A stretch of DNA of 64,000 nucleotides from Bradyrhizobium sp. CSA112 (GCF_029051645.1 NZ_JAACFS010000005.1:248001-312000), one strand, 5' to 3'; counted from the first letter of the stretch, positions 1 through 9,230 are shown. Made by a program: numbers and translations. The notes: generated from the sequence alone by a model not told the origin.

Positions 1-255
1 TCGTTCACCGTCACCGGCAAGATCCTGAAATCGACCTTCGAAAACCCGCATTGCGAGATCGAGATGGAGGTCGACGGCAAGCGCTGGCACTTCATCCTCG
101 CGCCGCCGTCGCGCATGCAGGCGCGGGGTGCTACCGCTGACCTGATCGCGCCCGGCAAGACCTGCACCGTGTTCGGCTATCCCCATACCAGCAAGCCGGA
201 CGAGGCGCGGATCGAATATATCGTGCTCGGCGGCAAGCGCATCGAGTTGCGGTAG
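1..255 (+). CDS. DUF6152-like protein, C-terminal part
   Basis: The reading frame is open from base 1 and stops with TAG at 253-255, so the start lies outside the window. The visible 84 residues contain an NPH motif near residue 17, then a W-x-F-x-x-APPSRMQARG stretch and a C-terminal CTVFGYPH strand. This resembles the small exported DUF6152 family, whose members carry a conserved NPH and a GPP...RRG segment. The function of that family is unknown. The next gene starts 7 bases downstream on the same strand, and DUF6152-type and small membrane proteins commonly sit side by side in Bradyrhizobium-like genomes, so co-transcription is likely. Confidence 0.6.
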   Translation, partial: SFTVTGKILKSTFENPHCEIEMEVDGKRWHFILAPPSRMQARGATADLIAPGKTCTVFGYPHTSKPDEARIEYIVLGGKRIELR

Positions 256-262
256 GTCGCGG

Positions 263-751
263 GTGGAACACGAGCTGGCCGCATCGATATTCCTGTCCCT
301 GCAGGAAAGCGCGCTGGGTCATGTGATGCGCTCTTCACCTGCGCTTTATCCCGCGGTCGAGATTTTGCACATCATCGGCTTTGTCGTGCTGGTGGGGTCG
401 ATCCTGGCGCTCGATTTGAGGATGCTGGGGCTCGGGCGCGCGATTGCGATCCAGCCGATGGCGCAATTGCTGCTGCCGTTGTCGCGCGCAGGCTTTCTGC
501 TCGCGATCAGCATGGGACTTTTGCTGTTTTCCGCCGATGCGTCACATGTCGTGAAAAATCCGGCATTCCATAGCAAGCTGCTGCTGATTGCGGCGGCGCT
601 GGTCAACGTCGTGATCGCGCATTCAGGCCCATGGCGTCATGTTAAAAGCTGGCATGATGAAGCGCCCGGCGGAGCCAAAGCCACCGCGCTGATCTCGCTT
701 GTGCTGTGGCTCGGCGCCATCTGCGCCGGCCGCCTTATCGCGTATTTCTGA
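263..751 (+). CDS. small integral membrane protein (DUF6644/DUF2214-like)
   Basis: This 162-residue protein begins with GTG seven bases after the preceding stop. Four hydrophobic segments are visible at about residues 31-52, 67-92, 103-121 and 138-160, so it should be an inner-membrane four-helix protein. Histidines at about 36, 104 and 120 lie in or near helices and could bind heme or metal, but that is inference. The pairing with an upstream DUF6152-like gene matches a recurrent two-gene unit. No enzymatic motif is visible. A shorter start at the internal ATG near 323 is possible but would leave a longer gap between the genes. The stop overlaps the next ATG by one base. Confidence 0.65.
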   Translation: MEHELAASIFLSLQESALGHVMRSSPALYPAVEILHIIGFVVLVGSILALDLRMLGLGRAIAIQPMAQLLLPLSRAGFLLAISMGLLLFSADASHVVKNPAFHSKLLLIAAALVNVVIAHSGPWRHVKSWHDEAPGGAKATALISLVLWLGAICAGRLIAYF

Positions 752-1332
752 TGGAGGCCGCCGTGCGCCGCATGCGCTTCGCCATCCTCGCAGTCCTTCT
801 CGGCTTCTGCGGCACGGCGGAGGTCGCCGGCGCCGACGACGCTGCCAATGCCGGGAAGGCGCTGCGGGCAGGCGGCCATGTCGCGTTGATGCGCCATGCC
901 GATGCGCCGGGAGGCGTCGGCGATCCGCCCGGCTTCCGCGTCGAAGACTGCGCCACGCAGCGCAACCTCAGCGCCAAGGGAAGGGCGGACGCAGAAAAAA
1001 TCGGAGCGCGGCTGAAGCGGGAAGGGATTGCGTTCGAAAAAATCCTGAGCTCGCCGTGGTGCCGATGCATCGACACGGCAAAATTGCTGAACCTCGGGAC
1101 GGTCGAAACCGAGGCGACATTTGGCAATGTCGTGGTGCTGCGCGATCAAAGAGAGACGCTGACGGCCGGCGCCCGCGCGCTCATCACCAAATGGACGGCG
1201 CGCGGAAATCTCCTCGTCGTGACGCACGGCGCGAACATTGCGGCGCTGACCGGCATCTCGCCGGCCAGCGGCGAGATCGTCGTGGTCAAAAGCGGGAACG
1301 GTGAAGCTGTCGGCCGTCTGATGCTCGAATGA
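751..1332 (+). CDS. exported histidine phosphatase family protein
   Basis: The protein has 193 residues and its ATG overlaps the previous stop codon (TGATG), which implies translational coupling. Residues 8-27 form a signal-peptide-like hydrophobic segment. The catalytic RHA motif (LMRHAD, His about 49) and the second conserved histidine (VVTHG, His about 159) of the histidine phosphatase superfamily are both present, so an active periplasmic phosphatase is expected. The substrate cannot be inferred. Two cysteines at about 104 and 106 (PWCRC) fit the SSPWCRC pattern seen in a bacterial exported subgroup of this family. Confidence 0.8.
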   Translation: MEAAVRRMRFAILAVLLGFCGTAEVAGADDAANAGKALRAGGHVALMRHADAPGGVGDPPGFRVEDCATQRNLSAKGRADAEKIGARLKREGIAFEKILSSPWCRCIDTAKLLNLGTVETEATFGNVVVLRDQRETLTAGARALITKWTARGNLLVVTHGANIAALTGISPASGEIVVVKSGNGEAVGRLMLE

Positions 1333-1352
1333 GCGTGGCTCGCCTCCAGACG

Positions 1353-1535
1353 CTATCGCGCGTTCGCCCTCGCGTCTTTGTTGCGATACCGGTTCCAGTT
1401 GGCAATCACGGCCTCGTATCTAACCGGCTTGGTGGGCAAAGGATCGAATTGCCTGACGGGCAAATCAGCTAGATGTTTTGTCCAGTCGCTCTCGCAAAAA
1501 TATTCTGCTTTCGTTCTCACCCAAATCAGTCGCAT
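1353..1535 (-). CDS. doubtful small hypothetical ORF
   Basis: A 60-codon ATG frame with normal-looking composition (W, Y and N rich; contains WVRTKAEYF and NWNRYRNKD). No family is recognised. It lies alone in a 798-base gap between convergent or unrelated genes, with no clear ribosome binding site. Short fragments beginning IWVRT...EYF are, in my recollection, scattered in Bradyrhizobium intergenic DNA, so this may be a decayed fragment rather than a gene. The rest of the gap (1536-2130) holds repeats. Confidence 0.2.
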   Translation of the reverse strand: MRLIWVRTKAEYFCESDWTKHLADLPVRQFDPLPTKPVRYEAVIANWNRYRNKDARANAR

Positions 1536-1639
1536 AACCCCGCCCGTCTCACGGCAGATGAGGGGCGCTGGCCATCGTCACTGACGTGCGGTGAGATGCG
1601 ATGGACGCAGATGGCGCGCTAGACGTACGCGCCTTAAGC

Positions 1640-1948
1640 GTACGGTGAAGTCGTGTGGTTCGGGCGTCGCGGTGCTGGCGCTAAGTTGCGCGGAATTTTC
1701 TGCGTGGCGACGGAGGCAAAAGAGCCGTTCTCCGGGAAGAGCACGAAGTAAGCCGTAAAGCCATTGCGCAGGGAAGGCCGGAATGCTCCCGCTGCCCTGT
1801 ATGCTCGTGTGCAGTTTTGTTTGCGCAAATCGCACGCGAGACCGCGGGTGCAGCAAGCACCCGGTCTTCCCTGCGCCCTCTGATTGGAGAGGGCCAAACG
1901 AAGATGCACACCTCGGGCGCAATGCGCCGCGAGATCGCGAAGTCACAT
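1640..1948 (-). repeat. dispersed intergenic repeat, long copy
   Basis: This stretch lacks a convincing gene but has overlapping spurious frames on the minus strand. The segment at about 1860-1943, read on the minus strand, recurs on the plus strand at 57478-57566: both contain CTCGCGGCGCATTGCGCC and GAGGGCGCAGGGAAGACC in the same order and spacing, with few differences between. That direct match defines at least an 80-base repeat. The extension to about 1640 rests on my recollection that similar sequence recurs in Bradyrhizobium intergenic regions. Confidence 0.6.
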
Positions 1949-1952
1949 CTGC

Positions 1953-2045
1953 GTAGGATGGGATGGGTAGAGCGCAGCGAAACCCATCACCGCATGCGCA
2001 GTATCAGTGGCATTGATGGGTATCGCTGCGCTCCACCCATCCTAC
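1953..2045. repeat. palindromic repeat, GTAGGATGGG family
   Basis: The element begins GTAGGATGGGATGGGTAGAG and ends with the near reverse complement CTCCACCCATCCTAC, so the transcript could fold into a long hairpin of about 90 bases. A second copy lies at 63444-63526 with the same ends. This is a REP-like element of the sort common between genes in this bacterial group. It has no coding capacity. Confidence 0.8.
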
Positions 2046-2130
2046 AGGCCGCCAGGTGGATTGCTCCGCTTCTCGCGCAATGACACTCTCAAGCCAACGG
2101 TGCCCATCAACAACAACAGGGAGGAAACCC

Positions 2131-2766
2131 ATGCTCACGCTTCATCACCTCAACGACTCCCGCTCGCAGCGAATTTTGTGGCTGCTGGAGGAGCTGGGCA
2201 CGCCCTATGAGATGAAGCGCTATCAGCGCAACGCCGAGACACGGCTTGCGCCGCCGGAGTTGAAAGAGGTTCACCCGCTCGGCAAGTCGCCCGTCATCAC
2301 CGACGGCGGCACGACGATTGCGGAGTCCGGAGCGATCGTCGACTACATCATCCGCCGCTACGGCCAGGGAAAAGATAAACCCGCGATGATGCCTTCGCAG
2401 GGAAGCGCTGATTACGAGGCCTACAACGAGTGGCTGCACTATTCCGAAGGTTCGGCGATGCTGCCGCTGATGCTCAATCTCTACGTCTCCCGCCTGAAGG
2501 AGGCGGGTGCACCGCTGCATCCGCGCATCGACAGCGAACTGGCCAACCATCTCGGCTATGTCGATGCCGCGTTGAGGGGGCGGGAGTTCTTTGTCGGGGC
2601 GTCGCTGACCGGCGCCGACATCCAGATGAGCTTTGTCGGCGAGATGGCAAAGGTATTCAGGAAGCTGGACCCATACCCGAACCTCGCCGCCTGGCTGACG
2701 CGGATGCACGCCCGGCCGGCGTTCCAGCGGAGCATCGAAAAGGGCGGGGCCTACCGGTTTGCGTGA
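2131..2766 (+). CDS. glutathione S-transferase family protein
   Basis: The protein has 211 residues. An AGGGAGG ribosome binding site at 2118-2124 supports the ATG at 2131. The N-terminal thioredoxin-like domain (about 1-80) contains DSRSQRILWLLEEL, with the Ser region that contacts glutathione in bacterial GSTs, then the cis-proline stretch (GKSPVI) and the ES motif (AESGAIVDYI) that binds the gamma-glutamyl group. The all-helical C-terminal domain carries GADIQMSF, equivalent to the conserved N-capping GxxxTxAD motif. A cytoplasmic glutathione conjugation or peroxidase activity is likely, but the substrate is unknown. It is flanked by repeats and appears monocistronic. Confidence 0.88.
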   Translation: MLTLHHLNDSRSQRILWLLEELGTPYEMKRYQRNAETRLAPPELKEVHPLGKSPVITDGGTTIAESGAIVDYIIRRYGQGKDKPAMMPSQGSADYEAYNEWLHYSEGSAMLPLMLNLYVSRLKEAGAPLHPRIDSELANHLGYVDAALRGREFFVGASLTGADIQMSFVGEMAKVFRKLDPYPNLAAWLTRMHARPAFQRSIEKGGAYRFA

Positions 2767-2771
2767 CTCTC

Positions 2772-2904
2772 CGTCGTTCCGGCCAAGCGAAGCGCGAGCC
2801 GGAACCCATACGCCGCGGACGTGGGAATGGGCACCCTGGGCGCCGCCTTCGTCTCCCAATGACCTACCGGGGGTATGGGCCCCGGCTCAAGGCCGGGGCG
2901 ACGA
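2772..2904. repeat. mosaic palindromic repeat
   Basis: The 306-base gap between the GST gene and glyA is mostly occupied by this element. It opens with CGTCGTTCCGGCC and closes with GGCCGGGGCGACG, and has inner complementary arms (CCCATAC and GTATGGG). It looks like a REP-type palindrome with an insert. Positions 2905-3060 hold no recognised gene; a ribosome binding site for glyA lies at the end. Confidence 0.55.
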
Positions 2905-3072
2905 GGGAGGGGGCTCCCTCCCCACCATATCTTGCATAAATATCAGCCTTGTACCGCAAGTGCTTGGCCAATTCCGGCCAATGTGGTATCTCGCAGGCGC
3001 TTCTTTCGACCGCCACACCAGACCCGCCCGCTTCGCCCCTAAGGGCCTGCGGCGGTGGAGATATTTCGCCCC

Positions 3073-4383
3073 ATGACCTCCTCGTCCTCGAGCCCCAAGA
3101 CCGCTTCCGCGCCCGACTCGTTCTTTACGGCCACGCTTGCCGAGGCCGACCCGGAAATCGCCGCCGCGATCAAGGGCGAACTCGGCCGTCAGCGGCATGA
3201 GATCGAGCTGATTGCGTCCGAAAACATCGTCAGCCGGGCCGTGCTGGAAGCGCAGGGTTCGGTGATGACCAACAAATACGCTGAGGGCTATCCGGGCGCG
3301 CGTTACTATGGCGGCTGCGAATGGGTCGACGTCGCCGAGACGCTGGCGATCGAGCGCGCCAAAAAACTGTTCGGCGCGCAGTTTGCCAACGTGCAGCCGA
3401 ACTCCGGCAGCCAGATGAACCAGGCGGCGTTTCTGGCGCTGCTGCAGCCCGGCGACACTTTTATGGGCCTCGATCTCGCCGCCGGCGGCCATCTCACGCA
3501 CGGCTCGCCGGTCAACATGTCCGGCAAGTGGTTCAAGGCCGCGCACTACACGGTGCGGCGCGAGGACCAGATCATCGACATGGACGAGGTGGCGAAGCAG
3601 GCCGAACAGGTTCGCCCGAAGCTGATCATTGCCGGCGGATCGGCCTATTCGCGCTCGTGGGATTTCAAGCGCTTCCGCGAAATCGCCGACTCCGTCGGCG
3701 CCTATCTGCTGGTCGACATGGCGCATTTCGCCGGCCTCGTCGCCGGCGGCGTGCATGCCTCGCCGGTGCCGCATGCGCACGTCACAACCACCACCACGCA
3801 TAAATCGCTGCGCGGCCCGCGCGGCGGCCTGATCCTGTGCAACGACGAGGCGATCGCCAAGAAGCTGAATTCGGCGATCTTCCCGGGCCTGCAGGGCGGT
3901 CCGCTGATGCATGTGATCGCTGCCAAAGCCGTCGCCTTTGCCGAGGCGTTGCGGCCCGACTTCAAGGTCTATGCGAAGAACGTCGTCGAAAACGCCAAGG
4001 CGCTGGCGGAAACGTTGCGCGGCCACGGCCTCGACATCGTCTCCGGTGGCACCGACAACCACCTGATGCTGGTCGACCTCCGGCCGAAGGGCCTGAAGGG
4101 CAATGTGTCCGAGAAGGCGCTGGTGCGTGCCGCCATCACCTGCAACAAGAACGGCATTCCCTTCGATCCCGAAAAACCGTTCGTCACCTCCGGCCTGCGC
4201 CTCGGCACCCCGGCGGCGACGACGCGCGGCTTCGGTGTTGCCGAATTCAAGCAGGTCGGCGGCATGATCGCCGAAGTGCTCAATGCGCTGGCGCAGTCGG
4301 AGGACGGCAAGGCTCCGCTGGTCGAAGCCGCGATCAAGGAACGCGTCAAGGCGCTCACCGATCGCTTCCCGATCTATCAGTAA
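3073..4383 (+). CDS. glyA: serine hydroxymethyltransferase
   Basis: This 436-residue enzyme interconverts serine and glycine with tetrahydrofolate and is the main source of one-carbon units. The PLP lysine is Lys 244 in the signature [15 protein letters not shown]. The substrate-binding segment [13 protein letters not shown] (about 69-81) and the LASENI-like start of the core (IASENIV, 48-54) are intact. I chose the ATG at 3073, preceded by GGTGGAG at 3054-3060; a GTG at 3055 is an alternative. The gene leads the cluster glyA-nrdR-ribD-ribE-ribH-nusB-thiL, an order conserved in Rhizobiales, with 12 bases to nrdR. Confidence 0.97.
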   Translation: MTSSSSSPKTASAPDSFFTATLAEADPEIAAAIKGELGRQRHEIELIASENIVSRAVLEAQGSVMTNKYAEGYPGARYYGGCEWVDVAETLAIERAKKLFGAQFANVQPNSGSQMNQAAFLALLQPGDTFMGLDLAAGGHLTHGSPVNMSGKWFKAAHYTVRREDQIIDMDEVAKQAEQVRPKLIIAGGSAYSRSWDFKRFREIADSVGAYLLVDMAHFAGLVAGGVHASPVPHAHVTTTTTHKSLRGPRGGLILCNDEAIAKKLNSAIFPGLQGGPLMHVIAAKAVAFAEALRPDFKVYAKNVVENAKALAETLRGHGLDIVSGGTDNHLMLVDLRPKGLKGNVSEKALVRAAITCNKNGIPFDPEKPFVTSGLRLGTPAATTRGFGVAEFKQVGGMIAEVLNALAQSEDGKAPLVEAAIKERVKALTDRFPIYQ

Positions 4384-4395
4384 AGGCCTCGTTGG

Positions 4396-4878
4396 ATGCG
4401 CTGTCCTAGCTGCAACAGTCTCGATACGCAGGTGAAGGACTCGCGTCCGACCGAGGATTCGGCCGTGATCCGGCGGCGGCGGGTGTGCATCGCCTGCAAT
4501 TTCCGCTTCACCACCTTCGAACGGGTGCAACTCCGCGAACTGACCGTGATCAAGCGCAACGGCCGCCGGGTGCCGTTCGACCGCGACAAGCTGGTCCGCT
4601 CGCTGCAGATCAGTCTGCGCAAGCGGCCGGTCGATCCTGAGCGGGTCGAGAAGATGGTTTCCGCGATCGTGCGCGAACTCGAAAGCGGCGGCGAGGCAGA
4701 GGTCTCCTCGGAGGCGATCGGCGAGATCGTGATGGAGCACCTGCGCCAGCTCGACGACGTCGCCTATGTGCGCTTTGCCTCTGTCTATCGCAATTTCCGC
4801 GAGGCCAAGGATTTTGAGGCCGTGCTCGGCGAACTCTCCGCGGAAGACGCCGCGCGGGTCGCCACGTTACGCAAATGA
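4396..4878 (+). CDS. nrdR: transcriptional repressor NrdR
   Basis: This 160-residue protein represses ribonucleotide reductase genes. It has an N-terminal zinc ribbon (CPSC at 3-6, CIAC at 31-34) followed by an ATP-cone domain (about 49-139) that senses ATP/dATP. Length and motif order match the family exactly. Its stop overlaps the ribD start (ATGA at 4875-4878), so the two are translationally coupled. No NrdR box was looked for beyond the window's own genes, and no ribonucleotide reductase gene is present here. Confidence 0.97.
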   Translation: MRCPSCNSLDTQVKDSRPTEDSAVIRRRRVCIACNFRFTTFERVQLRELTVIKRNGRRVPFDRDKLVRSLQISLRKRPVDPERVEKMVSAIVRELESGGEAEVSSEAIGEIVMEHLRQLDDVAYVRFASVYRNFREAKDFEAVLGELSAEDAARVATLRK

Positions 4879-6026
4879 TCTTCCGCATTCTGGAAGAGCA
4901 GTACGGGCAGAAGTCGAAAGAGGCCAAAGCGGCGGACCTGCGCTTCATGCAGCTCGCGCTCGCGCTCGGCCGGCGCGGGCTGGGGCGTACCTGGCCGAAC
5001 CCGGCCGTCGGCGCGGTCGTGGTGAAGGATGGCGTCATCGTCGGCCGCGGCTGGACGCAAGCAGGCGGCCGGCCCCATGCCGAGCCGGAGGCGCTCAAAC
5101 GGGCGGGCGAGGCGGCGCGCGGCGCTACGCTCTATGTGACGCTGGAGCCCTGTTCGCATTTCGGCAAATCGCCGCCCTGCGTCGATGCCGTGATTGCATC
5201 CGGCATTTCTCGCGTGGTGTCGGCGATCGAAGACCCCAATCCTGAAGTAGCCGGGCAGGGGCATGCCAAACTTCGCTCGGCCGGGATCACGGTCGATGTT
5301 GGCCTCGGCGCTGCGGAAGCCGCGCGCGACCACGCCGGACATTTCCGCCGCGTTCGCGACAAGCGCCCGCATGTGATCCTGAAACTCGCCGTGTCCGCCG
5401 ACGACAAGATCGGTGCCGCCGGCCACAGGCCGGTGGCGATCACGGGCGAAGCGGGGAAGACACGCGTGCACCTGTTGCGCGCGCAATGCGACGCCATCCT
5501 GGTCGGCATCGGCACCGTGCTGGCGGACGATCCACTGCTGACCTGCCGCCTGCCCGGGATGGAGGCACGGTCGCCGGTGCGGGTGGTGCTGGATCGCGCG
5601 CTTCGCGTTCCCGGCACCAGCAAGCTGGTCCATTCCGCGCGCCAGACGCCGCTCTGGGTCATGACGTCGGACTTCGCCGAAGCCCCCGCGGCCATGAAAC
5701 TCGGCGCAGCCGGCGCGCAAGTGATGCGCGTTGCGGCCATCGCGAAGCCGCCGGGTCTCGATTTGGCGGCCGTGCTGCACGCGCTGTCCGACAAGGGCAT
5801 CACACGGCTGATGGTGGAAGGCGGCTCGCGGGTCGCCTCGTCCTTCGTCGCCAGCCGCCTCGTCGATGAAATCTGGCTGCTGCGTGGGCACGAGGCAATT
5901 GGGGCCGACGGCATTCCCGCGCTGGACGCATTGCCGCTCTCGTCAATCACCGGGTCGTCCGCGTTCAAGACCCGTGCTAGCGAAAGCCTCGGCAAAGACA
6001 CTCTCACTGTTTACGAGCGCGTGTAA
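4875..6026 (+). CDS. ribD: bifunctional riboflavin deaminase/reductase RibD
   Basis: The 383-residue protein catalyses the second and third steps of riboflavin synthesis: deamination of the diaminopyrimidine and reduction of the ribosyl side chain. The N-terminal deaminase domain (about 15-160) holds the zinc motif HAE followed by [11 protein letters not shown]. The C-terminal domain (about 165-380) is the NADPH-dependent reductase, with DDPLLTCRL and the [12 protein letters not shown] loop. The ATG overlaps the nrdR stop by four bases, and the stop overlaps the ribE start by one. Confidence 0.97.
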   Translation: MIFRILEEQYGQKSKEAKAADLRFMQLALALGRRGLGRTWPNPAVGAVVVKDGVIVGRGWTQAGGRPHAEPEALKRAGEAARGATLYVTLEPCSHFGKSPPCVDAVIASGISRVVSAIEDPNPEVAGQGHAKLRSAGITVDVGLGAAEAARDHAGHFRRVRDKRPHVILKLAVSADDKIGAAGHRPVAITGEAGKTRVHLLRAQCDAILVGIGTVLADDPLLTCRLPGMEARSPVRVVLDRALRVPGTSKLVHSARQTPLWVMTSDFAEAPAAMKLGAAGAQVMRVAAIAKPPGLDLAAVLHALSDKGITRLMVEGGSRVASSFVASRLVDEIWLLRGHEAIGADGIPALDALPLSSITGSSAFKTRASESLGKDTLTVYERV

Positions 6027-6634
6027 TGTTTACCGGAATTGTCACCGACATCGGCGAGATCGTCGCCTTGACGCCAACGGCGCAGGGCCAGTTGCACCGC
6101 ATTCGCATCGCCTGCCGCTACGACCAGACGACCATCGCGGACGGCGCCTCGATCGCCTGCAACGGCGTCTGCCTGACGGTGGTCGCCTCCGGGGTCGCAG
6201 GCGGCAAAACCTGGTTCGACGTCGATGCCGCCGCCGAGACGCTCGGCATGACCACGGCCAAAGGTTGGATCAAGGGCACCAAACTCAATCTCGAGCGTGC
6301 GCTGAAGATCGGCGACGAACTCGGCGGCCATATTGTCGCGGGGCATGCCGATGGCATTGCGACCATCGTCAAGCGCGATGATCTGCCCGATATGGCGCGC
6401 TTCGAGCTCCGTACCACGCGGGAGCTGGCGCGTTTCATCGCCGCCAAGGGCTCGGTGACGCTGGACGGTGTGTCGTTGACGGTGAATACGGTCGAGGATG
6501 TCGTATTTTCGGTGCTGATCATCCCGCACACCCTGAGCGTCACCACGCTCAGCGGTTGGCGCGCAGGCAGCGAGGTCAATATCGAGGTCGACCTGATGGC
6601 CCGCTATGCGGCGCGGCTGTCGGAAATGAAGTGA
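6026..6634 (+). CDS. ribE: riboflavin synthase alpha subunit
   Basis: This 202-residue enzyme dismutates two 6,7-dimethyl-8-ribityllumazine molecules into riboflavin and a pyrimidine. Two lumazine-binding barrel repeats are visible: the first starts with [12 protein letters not shown] and the second begins near residue 98 around GHIVAGHADG. The ATG shares a base with the ribD stop codon (TAATG). The next rib gene is separated by 159 bases that contain a palindromic repeat, so readthrough to ribH may be modulated. Confidence 0.96.
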   Translation: MFTGIVTDIGEIVALTPTAQGQLHRIRIACRYDQTTIADGASIACNGVCLTVVASGVAGGKTWFDVDAAAETLGMTTAKGWIKGTKLNLERALKIGDELGGHIVAGHADGIATIVKRDDLPDMARFELRTTRELARFIAAKGSVTLDGVSLTVNTVEDVVFSVLIIPHTLSVTTLSGWRAGSEVNIEVDLMARYAARLSEMK

Positions 6635-6667
6635 CAGGGTGTCATACGGCGCTTAAAACGCCGGCCG

Positions 6668-6772
6668 AACCCTCATGGTGAGGAGCGTATTTGCGCCGTC
6701 TCGAACCATGAGGCCCGGACGTAATCCATCCTTCGAGACGCGGCCAAGAGGCCGCTCCTCAGGATGAGGACC
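6668..6772. repeat. palindromic repeat inside the riboflavin operon
   Basis: Located between ribE and ribH. One arm reads CCTCATGGTGAGGAGCG and the other CGCTCCTCAGGATGAGG, with inner arms around CGTCTCGAA and TTCGAGACG. It can form a long imperfect hairpin. This is a recognisable Bradyrhizobium-type intergenic repeat with no coding capacity. Confidence 0.7.
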
Positions 6773-6793
6773 GAGCAAGACGGAAGATAGTTT

Positions 6794-7285
6794 ATGGCAG
6801 ACGCACGGCGCGCAGCGCTGAAGGACCAGACCGACATATCAGGCGCGCGCGCGCTGATCGTAGAGGCGCGGTTCTATGACGATATTCAGGACGCGCTGTT
6901 GGAAGGCGCCGTCGCCGAACTGAAAGCTGCTGGCGTGACGCACGACGTCATCACGGTACCCGGCGCGCTGGAAATTCCGGCCGCAATCGCGATTGCGCTC
7001 GATGCTGCCGAAAGGAACGGCAAGCCTTATGATGCAGCAATCGCGCTCGGCTGCGTGGTGCGTGGTGACACCATCCATTTCGAGATCGTCTCGATCGAAT
7101 CCTCGCGCGCGCTGATGGATCTGGCGGTCGCGCGAAAAGTTCCGCTCGGCAACGGCATCATCACCGTCAACACCGATGCGCAGGCCTGGGCGCGGGCGCG
7201 CGCCAGCGAGTTGAACAAGGGCGGCGATGCCGCGCGCGTGGCGCTGGCGATGCTGCGCATCAAGCGTCGGCTGACGAAGGCTTAG
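6794..7285 (+). CDS. ribH: 6,7-dimethyl-8-ribityllumazine synthase
   Basis: The 163-residue protein condenses the pyrimidine from RibD with dihydroxybutanone phosphate to give lumazine, the substrate of RibE. Family hallmarks are [10 protein letters not shown] (about 55-64) and [15 protein letters not shown] (about 86-100), which shape the active site. The ATG at 6794 follows a GGAAG ribosome binding site. It sits three bases upstream of nusB, a coupling conserved in many proteobacteria. Some rhizobia have a second RibH paralogue elsewhere; this copy is the one in the operon. Confidence 0.95.
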   Translation: MADARRAALKDQTDISGARALIVEARFYDDIQDALLEGAVAELKAAGVTHDVITVPGALEIPAAIAIALDAAERNGKPYDAAIALGCVVRGDTIHFEIVSIESSRALMDLAVARKVPLGNGIITVNTDAQAWARARASELNKGGDAARVALAMLRIKRRLTKA

Positions 7286-7288
7286 GCG

Positions 7289-7783
7289 ATGGCAGACAGC
7301 AAGAAGCCAGCGAAAGCTCCCGACAAGAAAGCCAACCGCCGTGGCGCGGCGCGGCTTGCCGCCGTGCAGGCGCTCTACCAGATGGACATCGCCGGTGCCG
7401 GCATCAACGACATCTTCGCCGAGTTCGAAAGCCACTGGCTCGGCAACGAGGTCGAAGGCGATAAGTATCTGCCTGCGGAAGCCGCCTTCTTCCGCGATGT
7501 GGTGTCGGGCGTGGTCCGAGACCAGGCAAGACTCGATCCCCTGATCGATGATGCGCTGTCGAAGGGATGGCCGTTGAAGCGGATCGACGCGATTTTGCGC
7601 GCGGTGCTGCGGGCCGGTTCCTACGAGCTGGAGCACCGCAAGGACGTGCCGGGCCGCGTGGTCGTATCCGAATATGTCGATGTCGCGCACGCCTTTGTGG
7701 AGAAGGACGAGACCGGTATGGTCAACGCCGTGCTCGATCAGATCGCGCGTCAGTTCCGCGCCGACGAGTTCGCGCGTGGCTAA
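7289..7783 (+). CDS. nusB: transcription antitermination factor NusB
   Basis: This 164-residue all-helical protein binds boxA RNA with NusE to prevent termination in rRNA operons. The core begins at NRRGAARLAAVQALYQMDIAG and ends with the conserved helix VVVSEYVDVAHAFV, followed by AVLDQIAR. The N-terminal 20 residues are lysine-rich and probably disordered. It lies directly after ribH and overlaps the thiL start by 8 bases. Confidence 0.95.
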   Translation: MADSKKPAKAPDKKANRRGAARLAAVQALYQMDIAGAGINDIFAEFESHWLGNEVEGDKYLPAEAAFFRDVVSGVVRDQARLDPLIDDALSKGWPLKRIDAILRAVLRAGSYELEHRKDVPGRVVVSEYVDVAHAFVEKDETGMVNAVLDQIARQFRADEFARG

Positions 7784-8771
7784 CGCAAAACCCGCGTCCG
7801 GCGAGGATGCGCTGATCGCGCGCTATTTCCGGCCGCTTGCGACCGACCCGGGCGCTTTCCGCCTCGACGACGACGCCGCGGCCCTAAAGCCAAACGGCGA
7901 CGACGTCGTCGTGACGACCGACGCCATCGTCGAAGGCGTCCATTTCTTGCCCGACGATCCGCCCGACACGGTCGCGCGCAAGGCGCTCCGGGCGAACCTT
8001 TCCGATCTCGCGGCGAAGGGCGCTACGTCCGCCGGCTTCGTGCTGACGCTGGCCTTGCGTAGCACCGACGATGCCTGGCTGAAGCCGTTCGCGGCGGCGC
8101 TCGGCGAGGACGCCACGCAGTTCAATTGTCCGCTGCTGGGCGGAGACACCGTCTCCACGCCGGGCCCGCTGATGGTCTCGGTCACCGCGTTCGGCCGTGT
8201 GCCGCCGGGCAAGATGGTTCATCGCGGCGGCGCCAAGCCCGGCGAGCGCGTGATGGTGACGGGCACGATCGGCGACGCCGCGCTGGGGCTTGCGATCCTC
8301 AGAGGCGGGAAGGTGCATGCCGCCGCTTCCGACAAGGCCGCGCGCGACGCGCTGATCGGGCGCTATCGCGTTCCGCAGCCACGCGTGGCCATGGCTGAGA
8401 TCGTTCGCGACCGTGCCAGCGCGGCGATGGATGTGTCTGATGGCCTTGCCGGCGATCTCGCCAAGCTGTGCCGCGTGTCCGGCGTATCCGCGGTGATCGA
8501 TCTGGAGAAGGTCCCGCTGTCCGGCGCGGCGCGGGATCTGGTGTCGCGCGGCGTTGTCGGACTGGAGACGTTGATCTCCGGCGGCGACGATTACGAGATC
8601 CTGTGCGCGTTACCGGAGGATCGCGCCGAAGCGTTCGCGCAGGCCGCGCGGCAAGCCGGCGTCGCCGTGAGTTCCATTGGAACGGTGGTGGCGGGAAGCG
8701 CGGTTCCGAAATTCATCGACGGGCAGGGCAGGGAAATCGCGCTGGAACGGCTGTCTTACGGCCATTTTTGA
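7776..8771 (+). CDS. thiL: thiamine-monophosphate kinase
   Basis: The 331-residue enzyme phosphorylates thiamine monophosphate to the active cofactor thiamine pyrophosphate. The family's PurM-like fold shows in DDDAAAL near the N-terminus, TTDAIVEGVHF, the LSDLAAKGA substrate loop, the LGGDT motif and SDGLAGDL. The GTG at 7776 (giving VANAKPASGEDALI) is the best start because it just precedes conserved sequence and overlaps nusB by 8 bases. It is the last gene of the cluster. A weak hairpin follows the stop. Confidence 0.94.
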   Translation: MANAKPASGEDALIARYFRPLATDPGAFRLDDDAAALKPNGDDVVVTTDAIVEGVHFLPDDPPDTVARKALRANLSDLAAKGATSAGFVLTLALRSTDDAWLKPFAAALGEDATQFNCPLLGGDTVSTPGPLMVSVTAFGRVPPGKMVHRGGAKPGERVMVTGTIGDAALGLAILRGGKVHAAASDKAARDALIGRYRVPQPRVAMAEIVRDRASAAMDVSDGLAGDLAKLCRVSGVSAVIDLEKVPLSGAARDLVSRGVVGLETLISGGDDYEILCALPEDRAEAFAQAARQAGVAVSSIGTVVAGSAVPKFIDGQGREIALERLSYGHF

Positions 8772-8803
8772 AGGCGACGCCGTTAACGCCTTTGGTTTTA
8801 TTT
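8771..8803 (+). terminator. possible thiL terminator
   Basis: AAGGCG (8771-8776) can pair with CGCCTT (8787-8792), followed by TGGTTTTATTT. The stem is short and the loop is ten bases, so this is a weak candidate. Confidence 0.3.
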
Positions 8804-8977
8804 CCCGTCAGCCATTGCTATTTCGCAGGAAACCTATAGGTGTATTGCCATTCGATTACCGTCGTGCCTTTTCGAACGCGCCCTAAGGGGCTTCTTCCAG
8901 AGACATCGTCGATATTGGATTTGAATCCGTGCGATCGCCGTGCGGAATGAAAGCCTAGGTGCTTTGGAGAAGAGAAA

Positions 8978-9187
8978 ATGGCTACAGGAACGGTGAAGTG
9001 GTTCAACGGTCAAAAGGGTTTCGGTTTCATTGAGCCGAGCGATGGCAGCAAGGATGTGTTCGTGCACATCTCGGCCGTCGAGCGTGCCGGCCTCGGCGGA
9101 CTAGCCGAAGGTCAGAAAGTTCAGTTCGAACTCAAGACCGACAAGATGCGGGGCAAGGTGAGCGCGGAAAACCTGTCGCTCGTCTAA
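8978..9187 (+). CDS. cold-shock domain protein
   Basis: A 69-residue single cold-shock domain protein that binds single-stranded RNA and DNA. RNP1 (KGFGFIEP, about 13-20) and RNP2 (VFVHISAVE, about 29-37) are intact. Length and start ([11 protein letters not shown]) are canonical. The 206-base upstream gap leaves room for a long 5' leader, which in this family often mediates temperature control, but no specific structure was identified. A terminator follows at 9231. Confidence 0.95.
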   Translation: MATGTVKWFNGQKGFGFIEPSDGSKDVFVHISAVERAGLGGLAEGQKVQFELKTDKMRGKVSAENLSLV

Positions 9188-9230
9188 GGCCTCGAAAGGT
9201 CGTTTCACGGATGTACTGGAATGGCTAGTG

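Noticed and set aside
1817..2083. Plus-strand frame through the repeats at 1.8-2.1 kb
   Set aside because: It crosses two distinct repeat elements, including the palindrome, so it cannot be one gene.
2887..4740. 617-codon minus-strand frame opposite glyA and nrdR
   Set aside because: It is a GC-rich antisense shadow. The plus strand encodes unmistakable GlyA and NrdR, and the antisense protein has His/Arg-rich shadow composition with no family.
8834..9067. Minus-strand frames opposite the cold-shock gene
   Set aside because: Overlap a canonical cold-shock gene and have no coding signature.
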